Shown: positions 8,234 through 17,387, counted from the first letter of the stretch. The stretch is DNA of 64,000 nucleotides from CBDCFV01 sp965261795 (GCA_965261795.1 OZ253476.1:3100001-3164000), one strand, 5' to 3'. Notes: generated from the letters alone by a model not told the origin. Made by a program: numbers and translations.

Positions 8234-8575
8234 TTAGAGACTATCTCAAAACCAATCAGTCTCGCTGATGTTCTCATGTCGCTGACCGAGGTCTATAGAT
8301 TCCCGCCTGCGCGGGAATGACGAGTTGGGTGCTGCGGCAAGTAATGATGGGTTGGGTGTTGCGACAAGTAATGATGGGTTGGGTGCTGCGGCAAGTAATG
8401 ATGGGTTGGGTGCTGCGGCAAGTAATGATGGGTTGGGTGCTGCGGCAAGTAATGATGGGTTGGGTGCTGCGGCAAGTAATGATGGGTTGGGTGCTGCGGC
8501 AAGTAATGATGGGTTGGGTGCTGCGGCAAGTAATGATGGGTTGGGTGTTGCGACAAGTTTTGAGATAGTTTCTTA
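8234..8575. mobile_element. Miniature inverted-repeat element, family A, copy 1 (expanded)
   Basis: The terminal inverted repeats are TTAGAGACTATCTCAAAAC at 8234-8252 and the reverse complement of TAAGAAACTATCTCAAAAC at 8557-8575, 17 of 19 matching. Inside are a stretch ending GTCTATAGATTCCCGCC and a palindrome GATTCCCGCC-TGCGCGGGAATGACG (8298-8322), then a 27-bp tandem array. Copies 2 (14906-15031) and 3 (19143-19287) share the ends, the segment before the palindrome and the orientation. No gene is inside, so it could only move with enzymes supplied elsewhere. Confidence 0.8.
8324..8556 (+). repeat. 27-bp tandem repeat array, eight full units plus a partial one
   Basis: Units begin GTTGGGTGCTGCGGCAAG and end TAATGATGG. 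They start at 8324, 8351, 8378, 8405, 8432, 8459, 8486 and 8513, with a partial ninth at 8540. The second and ninth carry GTTGCGACAAG. Copy 2 of the element has only one such segment (GTTGGGTACAGCGCCAAG), so the array grew inside copy 1. Because 27 is divisible by three, several frames on both strands stay open, but these are not credible proteins. Confidence 0.95.
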
Positions 8576-8990
8576 GTCCAACAAGCACAGGGAGAGGACC
8601 GGCAGGTGGGAGGGTCCGTGTATCAAGAGGGATGGGACTTGCGCCATACGGAGGAGCCAAAGTTGTGGCGGGCCGAACCGGGAAAGCCCATAGTGCAACC
8701 GGCCAAGTCGGGCGCCGCTTGCGGTCCAGTCAGTCCGGAAAAGTGGGACAGCCGGACAGGAAACATTTTGCGGAAAATGACCAACATCTTAGAGCAGCGG
8801 AAGTGGTCATGGCTACAGGAAGACCGGCGGCCGATGATGCCCGGTGTGTCGGGGTGTTGGAGCAGACCTTCCGGCGCTGTCGCGGTTGGGACGGCGGTGT
8901 CCTCCCCAGCGTAGCCCGATTTCCGACCCTACCTTTTACCGAGAACGACTGTCTGAAGAGATCGAATCCGCCGCAGACTCACTTTGATGG
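8576..8990. other. Intergenic stretch without recognisable genes
   Basis: I see open frames on the plus strand here, but no ribosome site, no recognisable domain and a composition like random G+C-rich sequence. No RNA gene or palindrome stands out. Confidence 0.4.
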
Positions 8991-11951
8991 TTACTTCCGC
9001 AGGAATTTGGTCACGTAGTCAACGTCGACTGCGGGCATTCCCAGACCGATTTCCAACAATGCTTCGGAGAACCGGCTGATGTCGTAGACGCTGGTGTCGG
9101 ACAGATACGGCTCGACTGACTCCAGGGACCGGAGCAGAACTTTCAATTCCATGTCCTCATCGCGGTCGGCCATTGTTTCCAATCTTGATTTCCAGTCCCC
9201 CAATTGAGCGCGGTCCGCCACGTATCCGTGGTCCTCCATGTATGCAAAAACTTGATCGGCGGGTACGGGGTCCTGTTGAACCACGTTGTATACCTTGCCC
9301 AGGTGTCTGGGATCATCGGAAATTTTCGTTATTGCCTTGACCAGAAAATCGACAGGTGTCATCTCGAAGAACCATTCCGGCACCAAGGGGGCACACCCTA
9401 GGTGCCCGCAGGCCTTGATAATCAACGAGAGAAAGTCATTCGAGTTGACCATGCCCGTACCGCTGTGGTGGCCAATGTTGCCCGGACGGAAGATGCATAC
9501 CGGCAGTCCTCTAGAAACAGCCTGCCAGACCAGCCGTTCCGCAACCCACTTGGCTTGGTTGTAGCCCCCTTCCATCCTGTCCATGAAGCCGTCTATCTCG
9601 TTGCTTTCCAGGTAGGGGGTGTCGTCTCCGCCGGGGAAGATGCCGTTGGAAGAAATATATTGAATTGGTTTTGTTGCGCCACTGCAGGCGAACTTGAGCA
9701 CCTCCAATGTCCCGCCGACGGTGTGGGGCTTGGCTGCAGAATAAGGGTAGGCGTAATTGACCGAGGCCGCGCAATGGAATATCAAGTCGACCTCTTCCGC
9801 CAGCCGCTGGTACTCATCATTGTCCAGTCCCATCCTGGGCTGGGTGAGGTCTCCAGCCACCGGGACAATCCGGTCTCCCGCGGAATGACCGGCCAGCCCG
9901 TAAAACCTCAGGGTGTCCAGCACGCGGTTGGTGGACCCGCCCTGTCCTGAGTCCCGGCCCCTTACCAGGCAGTAGAATCGGACATCCGGTCCCGCGGCAC
10001 CGACCAGTTCGTCGAGCAAAAAGGCTCCCAGGAATCCTGTTGTTCCCGTCACAAGGACTGAGGACGCCTCGCTGAGACGTGTTATTCTCGGGGCGCCTCT
10101 TGGTGCAATCTCCGGATCCAGGATCGAGTCCTCGGCCAGCGAAATTCCAGATTCCATGTTCGGTCCTTTATTTTCCAAATACGCGCCCAGCTCACTTATG
10201 GTGGGGTACTCGTAGATCTCCGTGCCCTTTAGTTCAATCCCAAACATCTGTTCGATGCCCAGGGTTAGGTCCAGGCCCGTCAGGGAGTGACCGCCAAGAT
10301 CAAAGAAGTTCCAGTTATCTTCCAGTGAGTCGCCGTCGACATCCAGTGTTTCACTCCATAGCTCCCGCAAGGCCCTGTGACGCTCACTCGCGGTAGCGTA
10401 CTTGGGAAGCCGGGTGTGCTGCTGCTTGACCGCAGGTCTCTTTCCCCGCAACGCGGGCAATGCTTTGTGCTCCAGTTTGCCCGTCTGTTGATTTATCGGG
10501 AGCGTCTCCAGTTCCATGAAGTGGCTGGGCACCATGTAAGGCGGCAGATGGCGTTCCAGCAGGGCACGCAGGTCTCTGCTCATCCGGCTCTTCGCATCTA
10601 CTTTCCATGCCGCCTGCGGCCGTCGGACGACGTAGGCGACGAGCCGCTTGTTGGCTTCGTCCTCGTTTTCAGCCAACACCGCCGCATCCGCCACGTCACA
10701 GTGCTTGCGGAGGGTCTCCTCTATGGCGCTCAGGTAAACGGTGTAGCCCCTGATCTTGACCATCGAATCGTTACGGCCGATGATCGTTGTCACACCCTGC
10801 GCATCAACCTCAGCGAGGTCTCCGGCGGCGTAATACCTCTCGCCGTTCCATCTGACGAACCTCTCGGCATCCAGGTCGGGCCTCTTCAGATAGCCCCGGG
10901 CCAGTCCGCGACCGCCAATGAAGATCTCCCCGACTCCGCTGGAAGCCAGGTCCGACTGCCCTTCCGGGAGCACCCGGAGTGTCACCCCGTCCATTGCGTA
11001 ACCCACAGGGCAGGTATCCCTGCCATCGAGGCACAAGTCCGTCAGTTCAATGGTACAAACGTCGTGGGCTTCACTTATGCTGTAGGTGTTGAACACCCGC
11101 GTAGACCCGGGCAGAACGTCCAGGGCCAGCTTCAGCAGGCTGGTTGGCACCACCTCGCCGTTCAGCCAGACCACTCGGAGGGACGACAGGGCAGACCGCA
11201 ATTGTTTGGGGTCTGTCGAATTCAATACTCCCTGCAGCAACGACGGAGTGAACAGGATATCGGTTATCCGGTGCTCTGCTATAAACTTGGTAACGGCGCG
11301 CGGTACGAACACCACATCATCGGGAATTACGTACACCGTTCCTCCCTTCAACAGCGGCCGGAGGAACTCCCAGGGAAAGAAAATATTGCAGGCGACCCTG
11401 TCTCCGACGCTGTAGGAACTGAACCTGTACCTGGCGAAGTAGGATGAAATCAGGGCGCCGTTGGTCTGCATCACCCCTTTTGGCTGTCCTGTTGTGCCGG
11501 AGGTGTAGGGGAGGAACGCCAGGTTGCCGGTGTCGACGCATATCTCATCAGTCGCGGGATAGGGCACTCTCCAGGACTGGTCGGAGTCAACGGCCAATAG
11601 ACGAGGCCCATCGAATTTACTCAGTCTCGGCAAGTGCCGCGCCTTGGTGATCACCACCTTGGGTTGGGACTCGGACAGCAATGCGCCAAGCAGAGAATCG
11701 GGGAGGTCCAGGGCCATGGGCATGAAGGCCGCACCGGCCTTCATTGTTCCAATGCTCGCGACGATGTACTCCGGGCAGGTTTCCATGCATATGCCCACCG
11801 GATCATCGGTTGATACGCCGCAACGTCGGAGGTAGGCCCCCAAGGCGTCCGTCGCCTGGTCGAGTTGTGAATAGGATATCTGCTCGTCGCCGAAGACTAT
11901 TGCCGGGTTGTCGGGAGTCTCCGTAGCTTGAGCCTTGAAAAGTTGATGCAA
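8991..11951 (-). CDS. Single-module A-T-R protein (carboxylic acid reductase / Lys2-like)
   Basis: This 986-residue protein starts at TTG 11951 with AGGAGAG a few bases upstream. The adenylation domain (about 1-500) has core motifs FLPYTSGTTGQPKGV (147-160), NTYSISEAHD, YYAAGDLAEVD (373-383), IGRNDSMVKIRGY and the Lys-containing GKLEHKAL (491-498). A carrier domain follows with FFDLGGHSLTGLDL, Ser556 being the phosphopantetheine site. The reductase domain (about 630-986) has the NAD(P) motif VTGTTGFLGAFL and YNQAK for the Tyr-Lys pair. No condensation domain is present. Such proteins activate an acid as an acyl-AMP, load it on the carrier and release an aldehyde. The substrate is unknown. Confidence 0.88.
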   Translation of the reverse strand: MHQLFKAQATETPDNPAIVFGDEQISYSQLDQATDALGAYLRRCGVSTDDPVGICMETCPEYIVASIGTMKAGAAFMPMALDLPDSLLGALLSESQPKVVITKARHLPRLSKFDGPRLLAVDSDQSWRVPYPATDEICVDTGNLAFLPYTSGTTGQPKGVMQTNGALISSYFARYRFSSYSVGDRVACNIFFPWEFLRPLLKGGTVYVIPDDVVFVPRAVTKFIAEHRITDILFTPSLLQGVLNSTDPKQLRSALSSLRVVWLNGEVVPTSLLKLALDVLPGSTRVFNTYSISEAHDVCTIELTDLCLDGRDTCPVGYAMDGVTLRVLPEGQSDLASSGVGEIFIGGRGLARGYLKRPDLDAERFVRWNGERYYAAGDLAEVDAQGVTTIIGRNDSMVKIRGYTVYLSAIEETLRKHCDVADAAVLAENEDEANKRLVAYVVRRPQAAWKVDAKSRMSRDLRALLERHLPPYMVPSHFMELETLPINQQTGKLEHKALPALRGKRPAVKQQHTRLPKYATASERHRALRELWSETLDVDGDSLEDNWNFFDLGGHSLTGLDLTLGIEQMFGIELKGTEIYEYPTISELGAYLENKGPNMESGISLAEDSILDPEIAPRGAPRITRLSEASSVLVTGTTGFLGAFLLDELVGAAGPDVRFYCLVRGRDSGQGGSTNRVLDTLRFYGLAGHSAGDRIVPVAGDLTQPRMGLDNDEYQRLAEEVDLIFHCAASVNYAYPYSAAKPHTVGGTLEVLKFACSGATKPIQYISSNGIFPGGDDTPYLESNEIDGFMDRMEGGYNQAKWVAERLVWQAVSRGLPVCIFRPGNIGHHSGTGMVNSNDFLSLIIKACGHLGCAPLVPEWFFEMTPVDFLVKAITKISDDPRHLGKVYNVVQQDPVPADQVFAYMEDHGYVADRAQLGDWKSRLETMADRDEDMELKVLLRSLESVEPYLSDTSVYDISRFSEALLEIGLGMPAVDVDYVTKFLRK

Positions 11952-12070
11952 GCCACTCTCCTATGAAAGATAATACATGAGTTTACAAAATATGGAGCAT
12001 AAAGTAAATTGTACGTCATTGACAGTAACTTTTAGTCGCAACGTAATCCGACCTCTTCAAAGGTGTCCAC

Positions 12071-12760
12071 ATGCAATCCGACTCACTGGACTTTTACAGA
12101 GAACACGCACAGAGATATTCCCAGCTTTCCCACGAGTTCACCCACTCGGTGTACACCGGTTCCTCTCACCCTGCACTGAGAGGGGACATGGATCTGCTCA
12201 ATCGAGTTGTCGAGATGGCGGGGGGGAATCGTGGGCTGGACGCAGGTTGCGGAGCGGGAGCCCGGGATGTTCACCTGTTGTACACGCGGGGGTACGACAT
12301 CTACGGAATTGACGCGGTGGAGGAGAACATCAGCCTGGGGAGAGAGTTGCACCCGGAAATAGCGGACAAGCTCAGCGTTGTCGATCTGCGGGAACCCCTA
12401 CCCTTTGAGTCAGGGTTCTTCGATTTCGTACTTTGCAACGCCGTGATACAGCATCTGACGCCCGAGGCCACCGAAACCACGGCGGTCCCTGAGTTGGCCA
12501 GGGTCCTGGCCCCCAGAGGAGTCCTTCAGCTGATGTTCAAGACTGGCTCGGGAGTGGCTACCGTCAGTGACCGGGCCTATGGAGCGGACGGGGTGGACAG
12601 GTCGTTTCAACTTTACGACGAGCACCGCTTGCTGAGCATCCTGGAGGACTGCGGGTGCTCTCTGGTGAAACCGGAGGGGAGCGGGGACTTGGGTGGAATG
12701 CTCTATTTCAGCGACCCGAAGCCGATGCGCTACTGCGCCTTCTGGGTGAGGAAGAATTAA
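12071..12760 (+). CDS. Class I SAM-dependent methyltransferase
   Basis: A 229-residue protein from ATG 12071, preceded by an AAAGGTG-like site. Motif I is GLDAGCGAGARDVHLL (residues 55-70), the acidic ribose-binding residue is in YGIDAVEENI, and FDFVLCNAVIQHL is motif IV. These fit the Methyltransf_11/25 type fold acting on small molecules. It diverges from the adenylation-reductase gene across a short A+T-rich gap, and a broken paralogue lies at 14415-14764. A role in tailoring a product of that cluster is an inference from position. Confidence 0.85.
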   Translation: MQSDSLDFYREHAQRYSQLSHEFTHSVYTGSSHPALRGDMDLLNRVVEMAGGNRGLDAGCGAGARDVHLLYTRGYDIYGIDAVEENISLGRELHPEIADKLSVVDLREPLPFESGFFDFVLCNAVIQHLTPEATETTAVPELARVLAPRGVLQLMFKTGSGVATVSDRAYGADGVDRSFQLYDEHRLLSILEDCGCSLVKPEGSGDLGGMLYFSDPKPMRYCAFWVRKN

Positions 12761-13262
12761 GCCTACCCGTGCACAAGGACAATGGGCGAACATCCAAGGT
12801 AGCCGCCGTCTCTTGGATCTCGGCTGCGGACAAGCCCGCGATACCGGCCAACTGCACTTGAGCACGGCGTAAGCTGCGGCGAAACAGGTAATGCTCCTGA
12901 GCGTTGCTGAAGACGCCGGCGGCCCCTGTCGTGAGGGCCTTCTCCCAAGCCTGGTTCCGGCTGTGGTGGACCAGTGTGAAGGGCAGCCAATCGCAGCGCC
13001 GTCTTACCCCTTCCCCGCCTCCAAAGGCCAGGCTCGGCTTTCTCCGTTCTTTGGACGTTTCCCACTCCTCATTAACAGCAACCGCTGCCTTCAGTGCAGG
13101 AGCGGGAATCTCGCCTAACTATCTGGCCAGCTTCCTGAGTCCACCTCTGGGAACCAAGGCTATCCATCATAGTTCCATCATAGTTCCATCATAGTTCCTG
13201 CGCTTGGTTGAGTCGGTAAGTCGGCAACCCATCCCTAGACTTTGCCGACTTGGCAACTTCAC
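12761..13262. other. Intergenic stretch with a short tandem repeat
   Basis: No credible gene is seen in these 500 bases; frames on both strands lack start signals and known motifs. The only structure noticed is the 11-bp triple repeat at 13163-13195. Confidence 0.4.
13163..13195 (+). repeat. 11-bp tandem repeat, three copies
   Basis: TCCATCATAGT occurs three times in a row, in the gap downstream of the phosphotransferase gene. It has no visible coding role. Confidence 0.8.
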
Positions 13263-14363
13263 TTATTTCAGATCAATTGTTTCAGTAGAGGCAAGGTCGG
13301 ACACGGCAGCATCGAATCGCTCCAGTGAGTTGCGCAAGTACGCCGTGGCCCGCTCGCCTTCGTAATTGCAGTAACCTCCGGTGATTATCCAGAAGACAAG
13401 TATTTCCAGCATCGAGAGCCGGTAGTCATACAGGCATTCTTCGAACGTGTAACCCCTTACGCCATTGTCCTCCAGGATGGAGTGGTACTCGCCCAGAAGG
13501 CCCAACTCCTCCTCCCTTCGCCGCTGCGGAGGGAACGCCTCGCTGATGAAGGTGGCGACATCGTAGGTGCCGCGGCCTCTTCCACAGAACTCCCAATCGA
13601 AGACAACCACCGACTGGGCGCCCGCAGTTGTGGAGAAGAAGCAATTGTCGAGTCGATAGTCCCCGTGAACAATCGTCCTGGGAGGCTTCGTGAGCCTGGC
13701 CTTGATCCTATGGACTTCCGGGGCCAGGCGGTCCCCCAACAGCCGCAGGCCTTGGGGCATTCCGCTACCGGCCTTCTCCAGCAACGACCTCCACGCGTCG
13801 ACGTATATCTCCTGGTACGCACCCGCTTCGGCTTCCTTCAAGGGCATCCAGTACAGACTGTCCAGGAGCGGACTGTCCCACCAGGATGCCTGGAACCTGG
13901 CTAACTGGCCTATGCAGCGGCGAGCCTCGTCCAAGGAGCAGCCGGCCACGCTGTCGCCCTGCTGGGCGTAGCTCATATCCTCCAGCAGCAGAACTGTGTC
14001 CCCGGTGGCTGGGTCCATTCCACAGTGGTAGCTGCGAGGAGTCTCCAGGCGGACGCTGTCTGCCAATTCATGGTAGAACCTGACCTCTCGCCGGTTCTGT
14101 CCCAGCCTGTCGAAGACCGTCCTCAGCAGAGGGTCTGCCGATGGGAGCTTGGCTATTACGGTGCGCGGCAGGTTCGTGGGATCAGAGTCGTAGTCTAGCG
14201 TCAGCCGGAACAGCTGGTTCATGAAACCCTTGCCTTCGGCTATTGTCTCAGCCGAGTATCCGGTCACTGATGGGCCGGTCGGCTCTCTGTTCCTGTTAAG
14301 GGCCTTGGTCAACCAGCAGGGCGTGATTTCCCGAAGGTCTTTGGGAACTTTCAAGCTCCTCAT
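13263..14363 (-). CDS. Aminoglycoside/choline-kinase-like phosphotransferase (EcKL/DUF1679-like)
   Basis: 366 residues from ATG 14363, with AGGA upstream as a weak ribosome site. The protein-kinase-like fold is seen in TVIAKLPSADPLLR (nucleotide Lys, about 72), the Brenner motif IVHGDYRLDNCFF (His233, Asp235) and FDWEFCGRGRGTYDVA (metal Asp, about 256). This arrangement is typical of the ecdysteroid-kinase-like/APH group, which phosphorylate hydroxyl groups of small molecules; some bacterial members are annotated as resistance-like but most substrates are unknown. It sits between the methyltransferase and its broken paralogue, and shares strand with the latter. Confidence 0.8.
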   Translation of the reverse strand: MRSLKVPKDLREITPCWLTKALNRNREPTGPSVTGYSAETIAEGKGFMNQLFRLTLDYDSDPTNLPRTVIAKLPSADPLLRTVFDRLGQNRREVRFYHELADSVRLETPRSYHCGMDPATGDTVLLLEDMSYAQQGDSVAGCSLDEARRCIGQLARFQASWWDSPLLDSLYWMPLKEAEAGAYQEIYVDAWRSLLEKAGSGMPQGLRLLGDRLAPEVHRIKARLTKPPRTIVHGDYRLDNCFFSTTAGAQSVVVFDWEFCGRGRGTYDVATFISEAFPPQRRREEELGLLGEYHSILEDNGVRGYTFEECLYDYRLSMLEILVFWIITGGYCNYEGERATAYLRNSLERFDAAVSDLASTETIDLK

Positions 14364-14414
14364 CTCGGTCCTGCAGCCGTCTGATCAGCCCTCGGAGAAA
14401 AAGAGCCCCTCACC

Positions 14415-14764
14415 TCACACGTCCTTCCGCGCGAAAAAGACGCAATGGTCCATGGGCTTGAGGTCCTTGAAGTACATGACTCCTCCCAGTTTCACTCCTT
14501 CTGCCGGAATCACCCTCAAGTCCCGTCCCTCCAGGATGCCCAGCACGTCATCCACATCGTATAGCTGGAAAGTCATTTCAGCGCCATAGTCCCTGTCGTA
14601 GACTCCCTGTCGTAGACCGTGGCGACCCTGCTTCCGTACTTGAACATCAGCCGGAGGACACCGCCTGCCCTCAAAATCCTGGCAAATTCCGGCAGGGTGG
14701 TCCCCAAGGCGATGGCCGGCTCGATGGGGGATACCTCCCTCCTCAGTGCGGCGTATATCGTAGT
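14415..14764 (-). pseudogene. Broken methyltransferase paralogue (C-terminal half)
   Basis: The minus strand reads LPEFARILRAGGVLRLMFKY then GSRVATVYDR, and in a second frame RDYGAEMTFQLYDVDDVLGI, GVKLGGVMYFKDLKPMDHCV and FFARKDV-stop. This aligns with the C-terminal half of the intact gene at 12071-12760 (LPELARVLAPRGVLQLMFKT, SFQLYDEHRLLSIL, GGMLYFSDPKPM). The frame is broken at a perfect 14-bp tandem duplication TCCCTGTCGTAGAC (14590-14617). The N-terminal SAM-binding half is missing, and the fragment ends against tRNA-Val. Confidence 0.75.
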
Positions 14765-14765
14765 T

Positions 14766-14842
14766 TGGTGGGCAGTGGAGGACTCGAACCTCCGGCCTCC
14801 TGCGTGTAAAGCAGGCGCTCTAACCAGCTGAGCTAACCGCCC
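14766..14842 (-). tRNA. tRNA-Val (anticodon TAC)
   Basis: The minus strand begins GGGCGGTTAGCTCAGCTGG, with anticodon stem CCTGC/GCAGG around loop TTTACAC (anticodon TAC), T arm GGAGGTTCGAGTCCTCC and acceptor end closing with an encoded CCA at 14766-14768. All stems pair. It reads GUA/GUG valine codons. Confidence 0.95.
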
Positions 14843-14905
14843 ACGGTAAACGGGTGCGCCTCTCGTCGTTCCTCCCTATCCCCGGCCGGCGGCGCTTCCG
14901 GCTGC

Positions 14906-15031
14906 TTAGAAACTATCTCAGAACCGGTTCAATTTGCTGACAACCACTCGTCGCAGACTGAAGTCTATGGATTCCCGCCTGTGCGGGAATGACGGGTTGG
15001 GTACAGCGCCAAGTTTTGAGATAGCTGCTTA
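14906..15031. mobile_element. Miniature inverted-repeat element, family A, copy 2
   Basis: The left end TTAGAAACTATCTCAGAAC and the right end GTTTTGAGATAGCTGCTTA are imperfect inverted repeats about 126 bp apart. Between them are GAAGTCTATGGATTCCCGCC and the palindrome continuing TGTGCGGGAATGACGG (about 14969-14993). This is the unexpanded form of copy 1. It lies just upstream of the oxidoreductase operon and could affect its transcription. Confidence 0.75.
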
Positions 15032-15134
15032 TAGTTTAGATGATGTTGGGCTTATGCTCAAGGCCGGTTTTCGATGCTATACTGGGCAGCGACCCGTCGA
15101 GATTCCTCCACCCGGAAGGCCCGTCAGGGAGGAC

Positions 15135-16670
15135 ATGATGAAATACGACGTTATCGTGGTGGGCGCAGGTTCCTCGGGTTGCGCCTTGGCAACCCGGCTG
15201 TCGGACGACCCGAACAGGTCGGTGCTGTTGCTGGAGGCGGGGCCGGACTTTTCTGACCTAGAGAGCCTTCCTCAAGAACTAAAGGAGGGGTTGAGCACCG
15301 CGGCGTCGGCGGTGGACTCGCCCTTCAACTGGTCGTACTCTGGCCGACTTGCGCCGAGGCACGCGGAACGGACGCCCATACCAAGGGGCAAGGTTATCGG
15401 CGGCTCCAGCGCCATCAACGGGCAGTCGTTCATCCGGGGCCTTCCCGATGACTTCGACGGTTGGGCAGCCTTGGGAAACGACGAGTGGTCGTTCATCAAG
15501 GTGCTGCCCTACTTCCGCCAAATCGAGAACGACCTGGACGTCCGGGACGACTTCCACGGGTCCACCGGCCCCATCGAGATACGCCGTCACAACCGGGAAG
15601 ATGAACAACCGGTCCAGGGCGCCTTCTATGCCGCCTGCGTGGCGGCGGGATTCCCGGAAGACCCCGACGTGAACCACCCGGACACCAGCGGCATAGGGCT
15701 TATGCCGAAGAACAACACCGGCGGCGTCCGCATGAGCATGACGCTGACCCACCTCAATCCCAACCGGCACCGGCTCAACCTGACCATCAGGGCCAATGCT
15801 CAAGCCACGCGGGTGCTGTTCGACGGCAAACGGGCCACTGGCGTAGAGGTCGAAAGCGGCGGAGAACGGTTCGTAGTGGAAGGGGAAGAGATAGCGCTGT
15901 GCGGGGGCGCCGTAGCATCGCCCCACCTGCTGATGCTCTCCGGCGTGGGCCCGGCGGACCGCCTCGGGGAGCTGGGCATACCGGTGGTACACGACCTGCC
16001 GGGGGTGGGCCAGAACCTGCGGGACCACCCGGGCGTGAGAGTATCCCTGCGGGTGAAAGACGACGTGGTCCTGGACCCCAACGGCCCTTGGACCAACCTG
16101 ACTCTTCGTTACACGGCAACCGGCTCCGCGACCCGGAATGACATAATGATCAGCCAAGCCTATCCTTCCGGTCCGCCCTACGGGGACGTTTCGGCAGACG
16201 ACGACCTTCGGATCACCTGTTTCCTGGAGCTTCCCAAGGGGTCTGGAGAGTTGCGGCTGGCTTCGGCAGACCCCCGCGTTTACCCGACGCTGGACTACCG
16301 GTACATGGAAGACCCTTGGGACCGGCAGAGGATGCGCGAGGGGGTACGTTTGTGCGTGAAGCTGCTGGAGCATCCAGCGTACCAGCCCTATATCAAGGAG
16401 CGCATCAACCTGTCGGACGAAGACCTGAGCAACGACGAATCGCTGGACGCTTGGATAGTGGGGAACCTGACCACGGCCATCCACATGTCGGGCACCTGCA
16501 AAATGGGCCCGGCGTCGGACTCGATGGCGGTGGTGGACCAGTACTGCCGGGTGCACGGGACCGAAGGGCTGCGGGTGGTCGATACCTCCGTCATGCCCGA
16601 CGTGGTGCGGGCCAACACCAACGCCACGGCGATAATGATCGGCGAGCGGGTCGCCGACTGGTTCAAGTAG
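15135..16670 (+). CDS. GMC-family FAD-dependent oxidoreductase (choline/alcohol dehydrogenase-like)
   Basis: 511 residues from ATG 15135 (tandem ATGATG) with AGGGAGG at 15126-15132. An open frame upstream runs through miniature element copy 2 and is not part of the gene. The N-terminus YDVIVVGAGSSGCALATRL is the FAD dinucleotide site. GKVIGGSSAINGQSFIRG and a SPHLLMLSGVGP-type stretch are the two GMC signatures. AIHMSGTCKMG supplies the catalytic His, with NTNATAIMIGE at the C-terminus. The family oxidises alcohols or amino alcohols to aldehydes in the cytoplasm. It begins a four-gene run with a HAD hydrolase 12 bases downstream. Confidence 0.9.
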   Translation: MMKYDVIVVGAGSSGCALATRLSDDPNRSVLLLEAGPDFSDLESLPQELKEGLSTAASAVDSPFNWSYSGRLAPRHAERTPIPRGKVIGGSSAINGQSFIRGLPDDFDGWAALGNDEWSFIKVLPYFRQIENDLDVRDDFHGSTGPIEIRRHNREDEQPVQGAFYAACVAAGFPEDPDVNHPDTSGIGLMPKNNTGGVRMSMTLTHLNPNRHRLNLTIRANAQATRVLFDGKRATGVEVESGGERFVVEGEEIALCGGAVASPHLLMLSGVGPADRLGELGIPVVHDLPGVGQNLRDHPGVRVSLRVKDDVVLDPNGPWTNLTLRYTATGSATRNDIMISQAYPSGPPYGDVSADDDLRITCFLELPKGSGELRLASADPRVYPTLDYRYMEDPWDRQRMREGVRLCVKLLEHPAYQPYIKERINLSDEDLSNDESLDAWIVGNLTTAIHMSGTCKMGPASDSMAVVDQYCRVHGTEGLRVVDTSVMPDVVRANTNATAIMIGERVADWFK

Positions 16671-16682
16671 GAGAGTTATTGC

Positions 16683-17387
16683 ATGGCAGACCATTCCTTG
16701 GAGAGGGTTAAATATCTTACGTTCGACATTTTCGGCACCGTGATGGACTTGACGGGAAGCTTGGCCGGGCCGGCGGGGGACTTCCTGGCGGCCAACGGTT
16801 CCAACATGACCGGCCAAGCCTTCTACGCCGATTGGCGGGAACGCCAGCGCATCGAGCAGTACCAGGACAACCTGCTGATGCTGGGCCACAGCGGCTACTT
16901 GGAGACGTGCCGCCGGGCGTTTGTCTACTGCCTGAAGAAGCACAACGTCAGCTACACCGCCGAGGGAGTGCAGGAGTTCATGAAGGTCTACATGGGCCTG
17001 CAACCCTACGCTGATGCCATCGAGGGCCTGCGGTCATTGGGCGACCGGTACAAGCTGGTGGCGCTGTCCAACGGGGAGCAGTGGTACTTGGAGAAACTTC
17101 TGGGCAACAACGTGCCGGTGGAATTCGACTCGATTATATCCGTGGACCAAGTTGGCGCGTTCAAGCCCGCTCCGGGGATATACCGCAAGGCGGTGCAGCG
17201 GCTGGGGTGCGAGCCGGGGGATATAATGATGGTCGCGGCCCACGCCTTCGACATACTGGGGGCGCAAGCCTGCGGCTTCAAGGCGGCCTACGTCAACCGC
17301 TACAAGCTGCCCACTGAGGACTCGGACTACCAGCCCGACATTATCGTGAACAACTTTGTCGAGTTAGCCGAAAGGCTACTGACATAA
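16683..17387 (+). CDS. HAD-superfamily type II haloacid dehalogenase-like hydrolase
   Basis: 234 residues from ATG 16683, with GGAGAG at 16671-16676. The nucleophile motif is YLTFDIFGTVMDL, followed by LVALSNGEQWYLEKLL (motif II), FKPAPGIYRKAV (motif III Lys) and MMVAAHAFDILGAQACGF, the version of motif IV found in type II 2-haloacid dehalogenases (VAAH.YDL..A...G). It probably hydrolyses a small halogenated or phosphorylated acid. It is tightly packed between the GMC and LLM genes, so co-transcription is likely. Confidence 0.85.
   Translation: MADHSLERVKYLTFDIFGTVMDLTGSLAGPAGDFLAANGSNMTGQAFYADWRERQRIEQYQDNLLMLGHSGYLETCRRAFVYCLKKHNVSYTAEGVQEFMKVYMGLQPYADAIEGLRSLGDRYKLVALSNGEQWYLEKLLGNNVPVEFDSIISVDQVGAFKPAPGIYRKAVQRLGCEPGDIMMVAAHAFDILGAQACGFKAAYVNRYKLPTEDSDYQPDIIVNNFVELAERLLT

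Noticed and set aside
8324..8556. Possible CRISPR array at the 27-bp repeats
   Set aside because: Units are directly joined without distinct spacers and there are no cas genes.
8293..8660. Repetitive open frames over the 27-bp array, such as MGWVLRQVM or STQPIITCR repeats
   Set aside because: They exist only because the unit length is divisible by three. No ribosome site, and frames are open on both strands.
10377..11447. Long plus-strand frame of 356 residues opposite the A-T-R gene
   Set aside because: Shadow of a G+C-rich real gene; no known domain and no start signal.
14934..15134. N-terminal extension of the GMC oxidoreductase by 67 residues
   Set aside because: It runs through a miniature element; the FAD motif starts right after ATG 15135, which has a good ribosome site.
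15279..17003. 574-residue minus-strand frame opposite the GMC/HAD genes
   Set aside because: Mirror frame of a real gene; His/Val/Arg-rich composition typical of antisense shadows.
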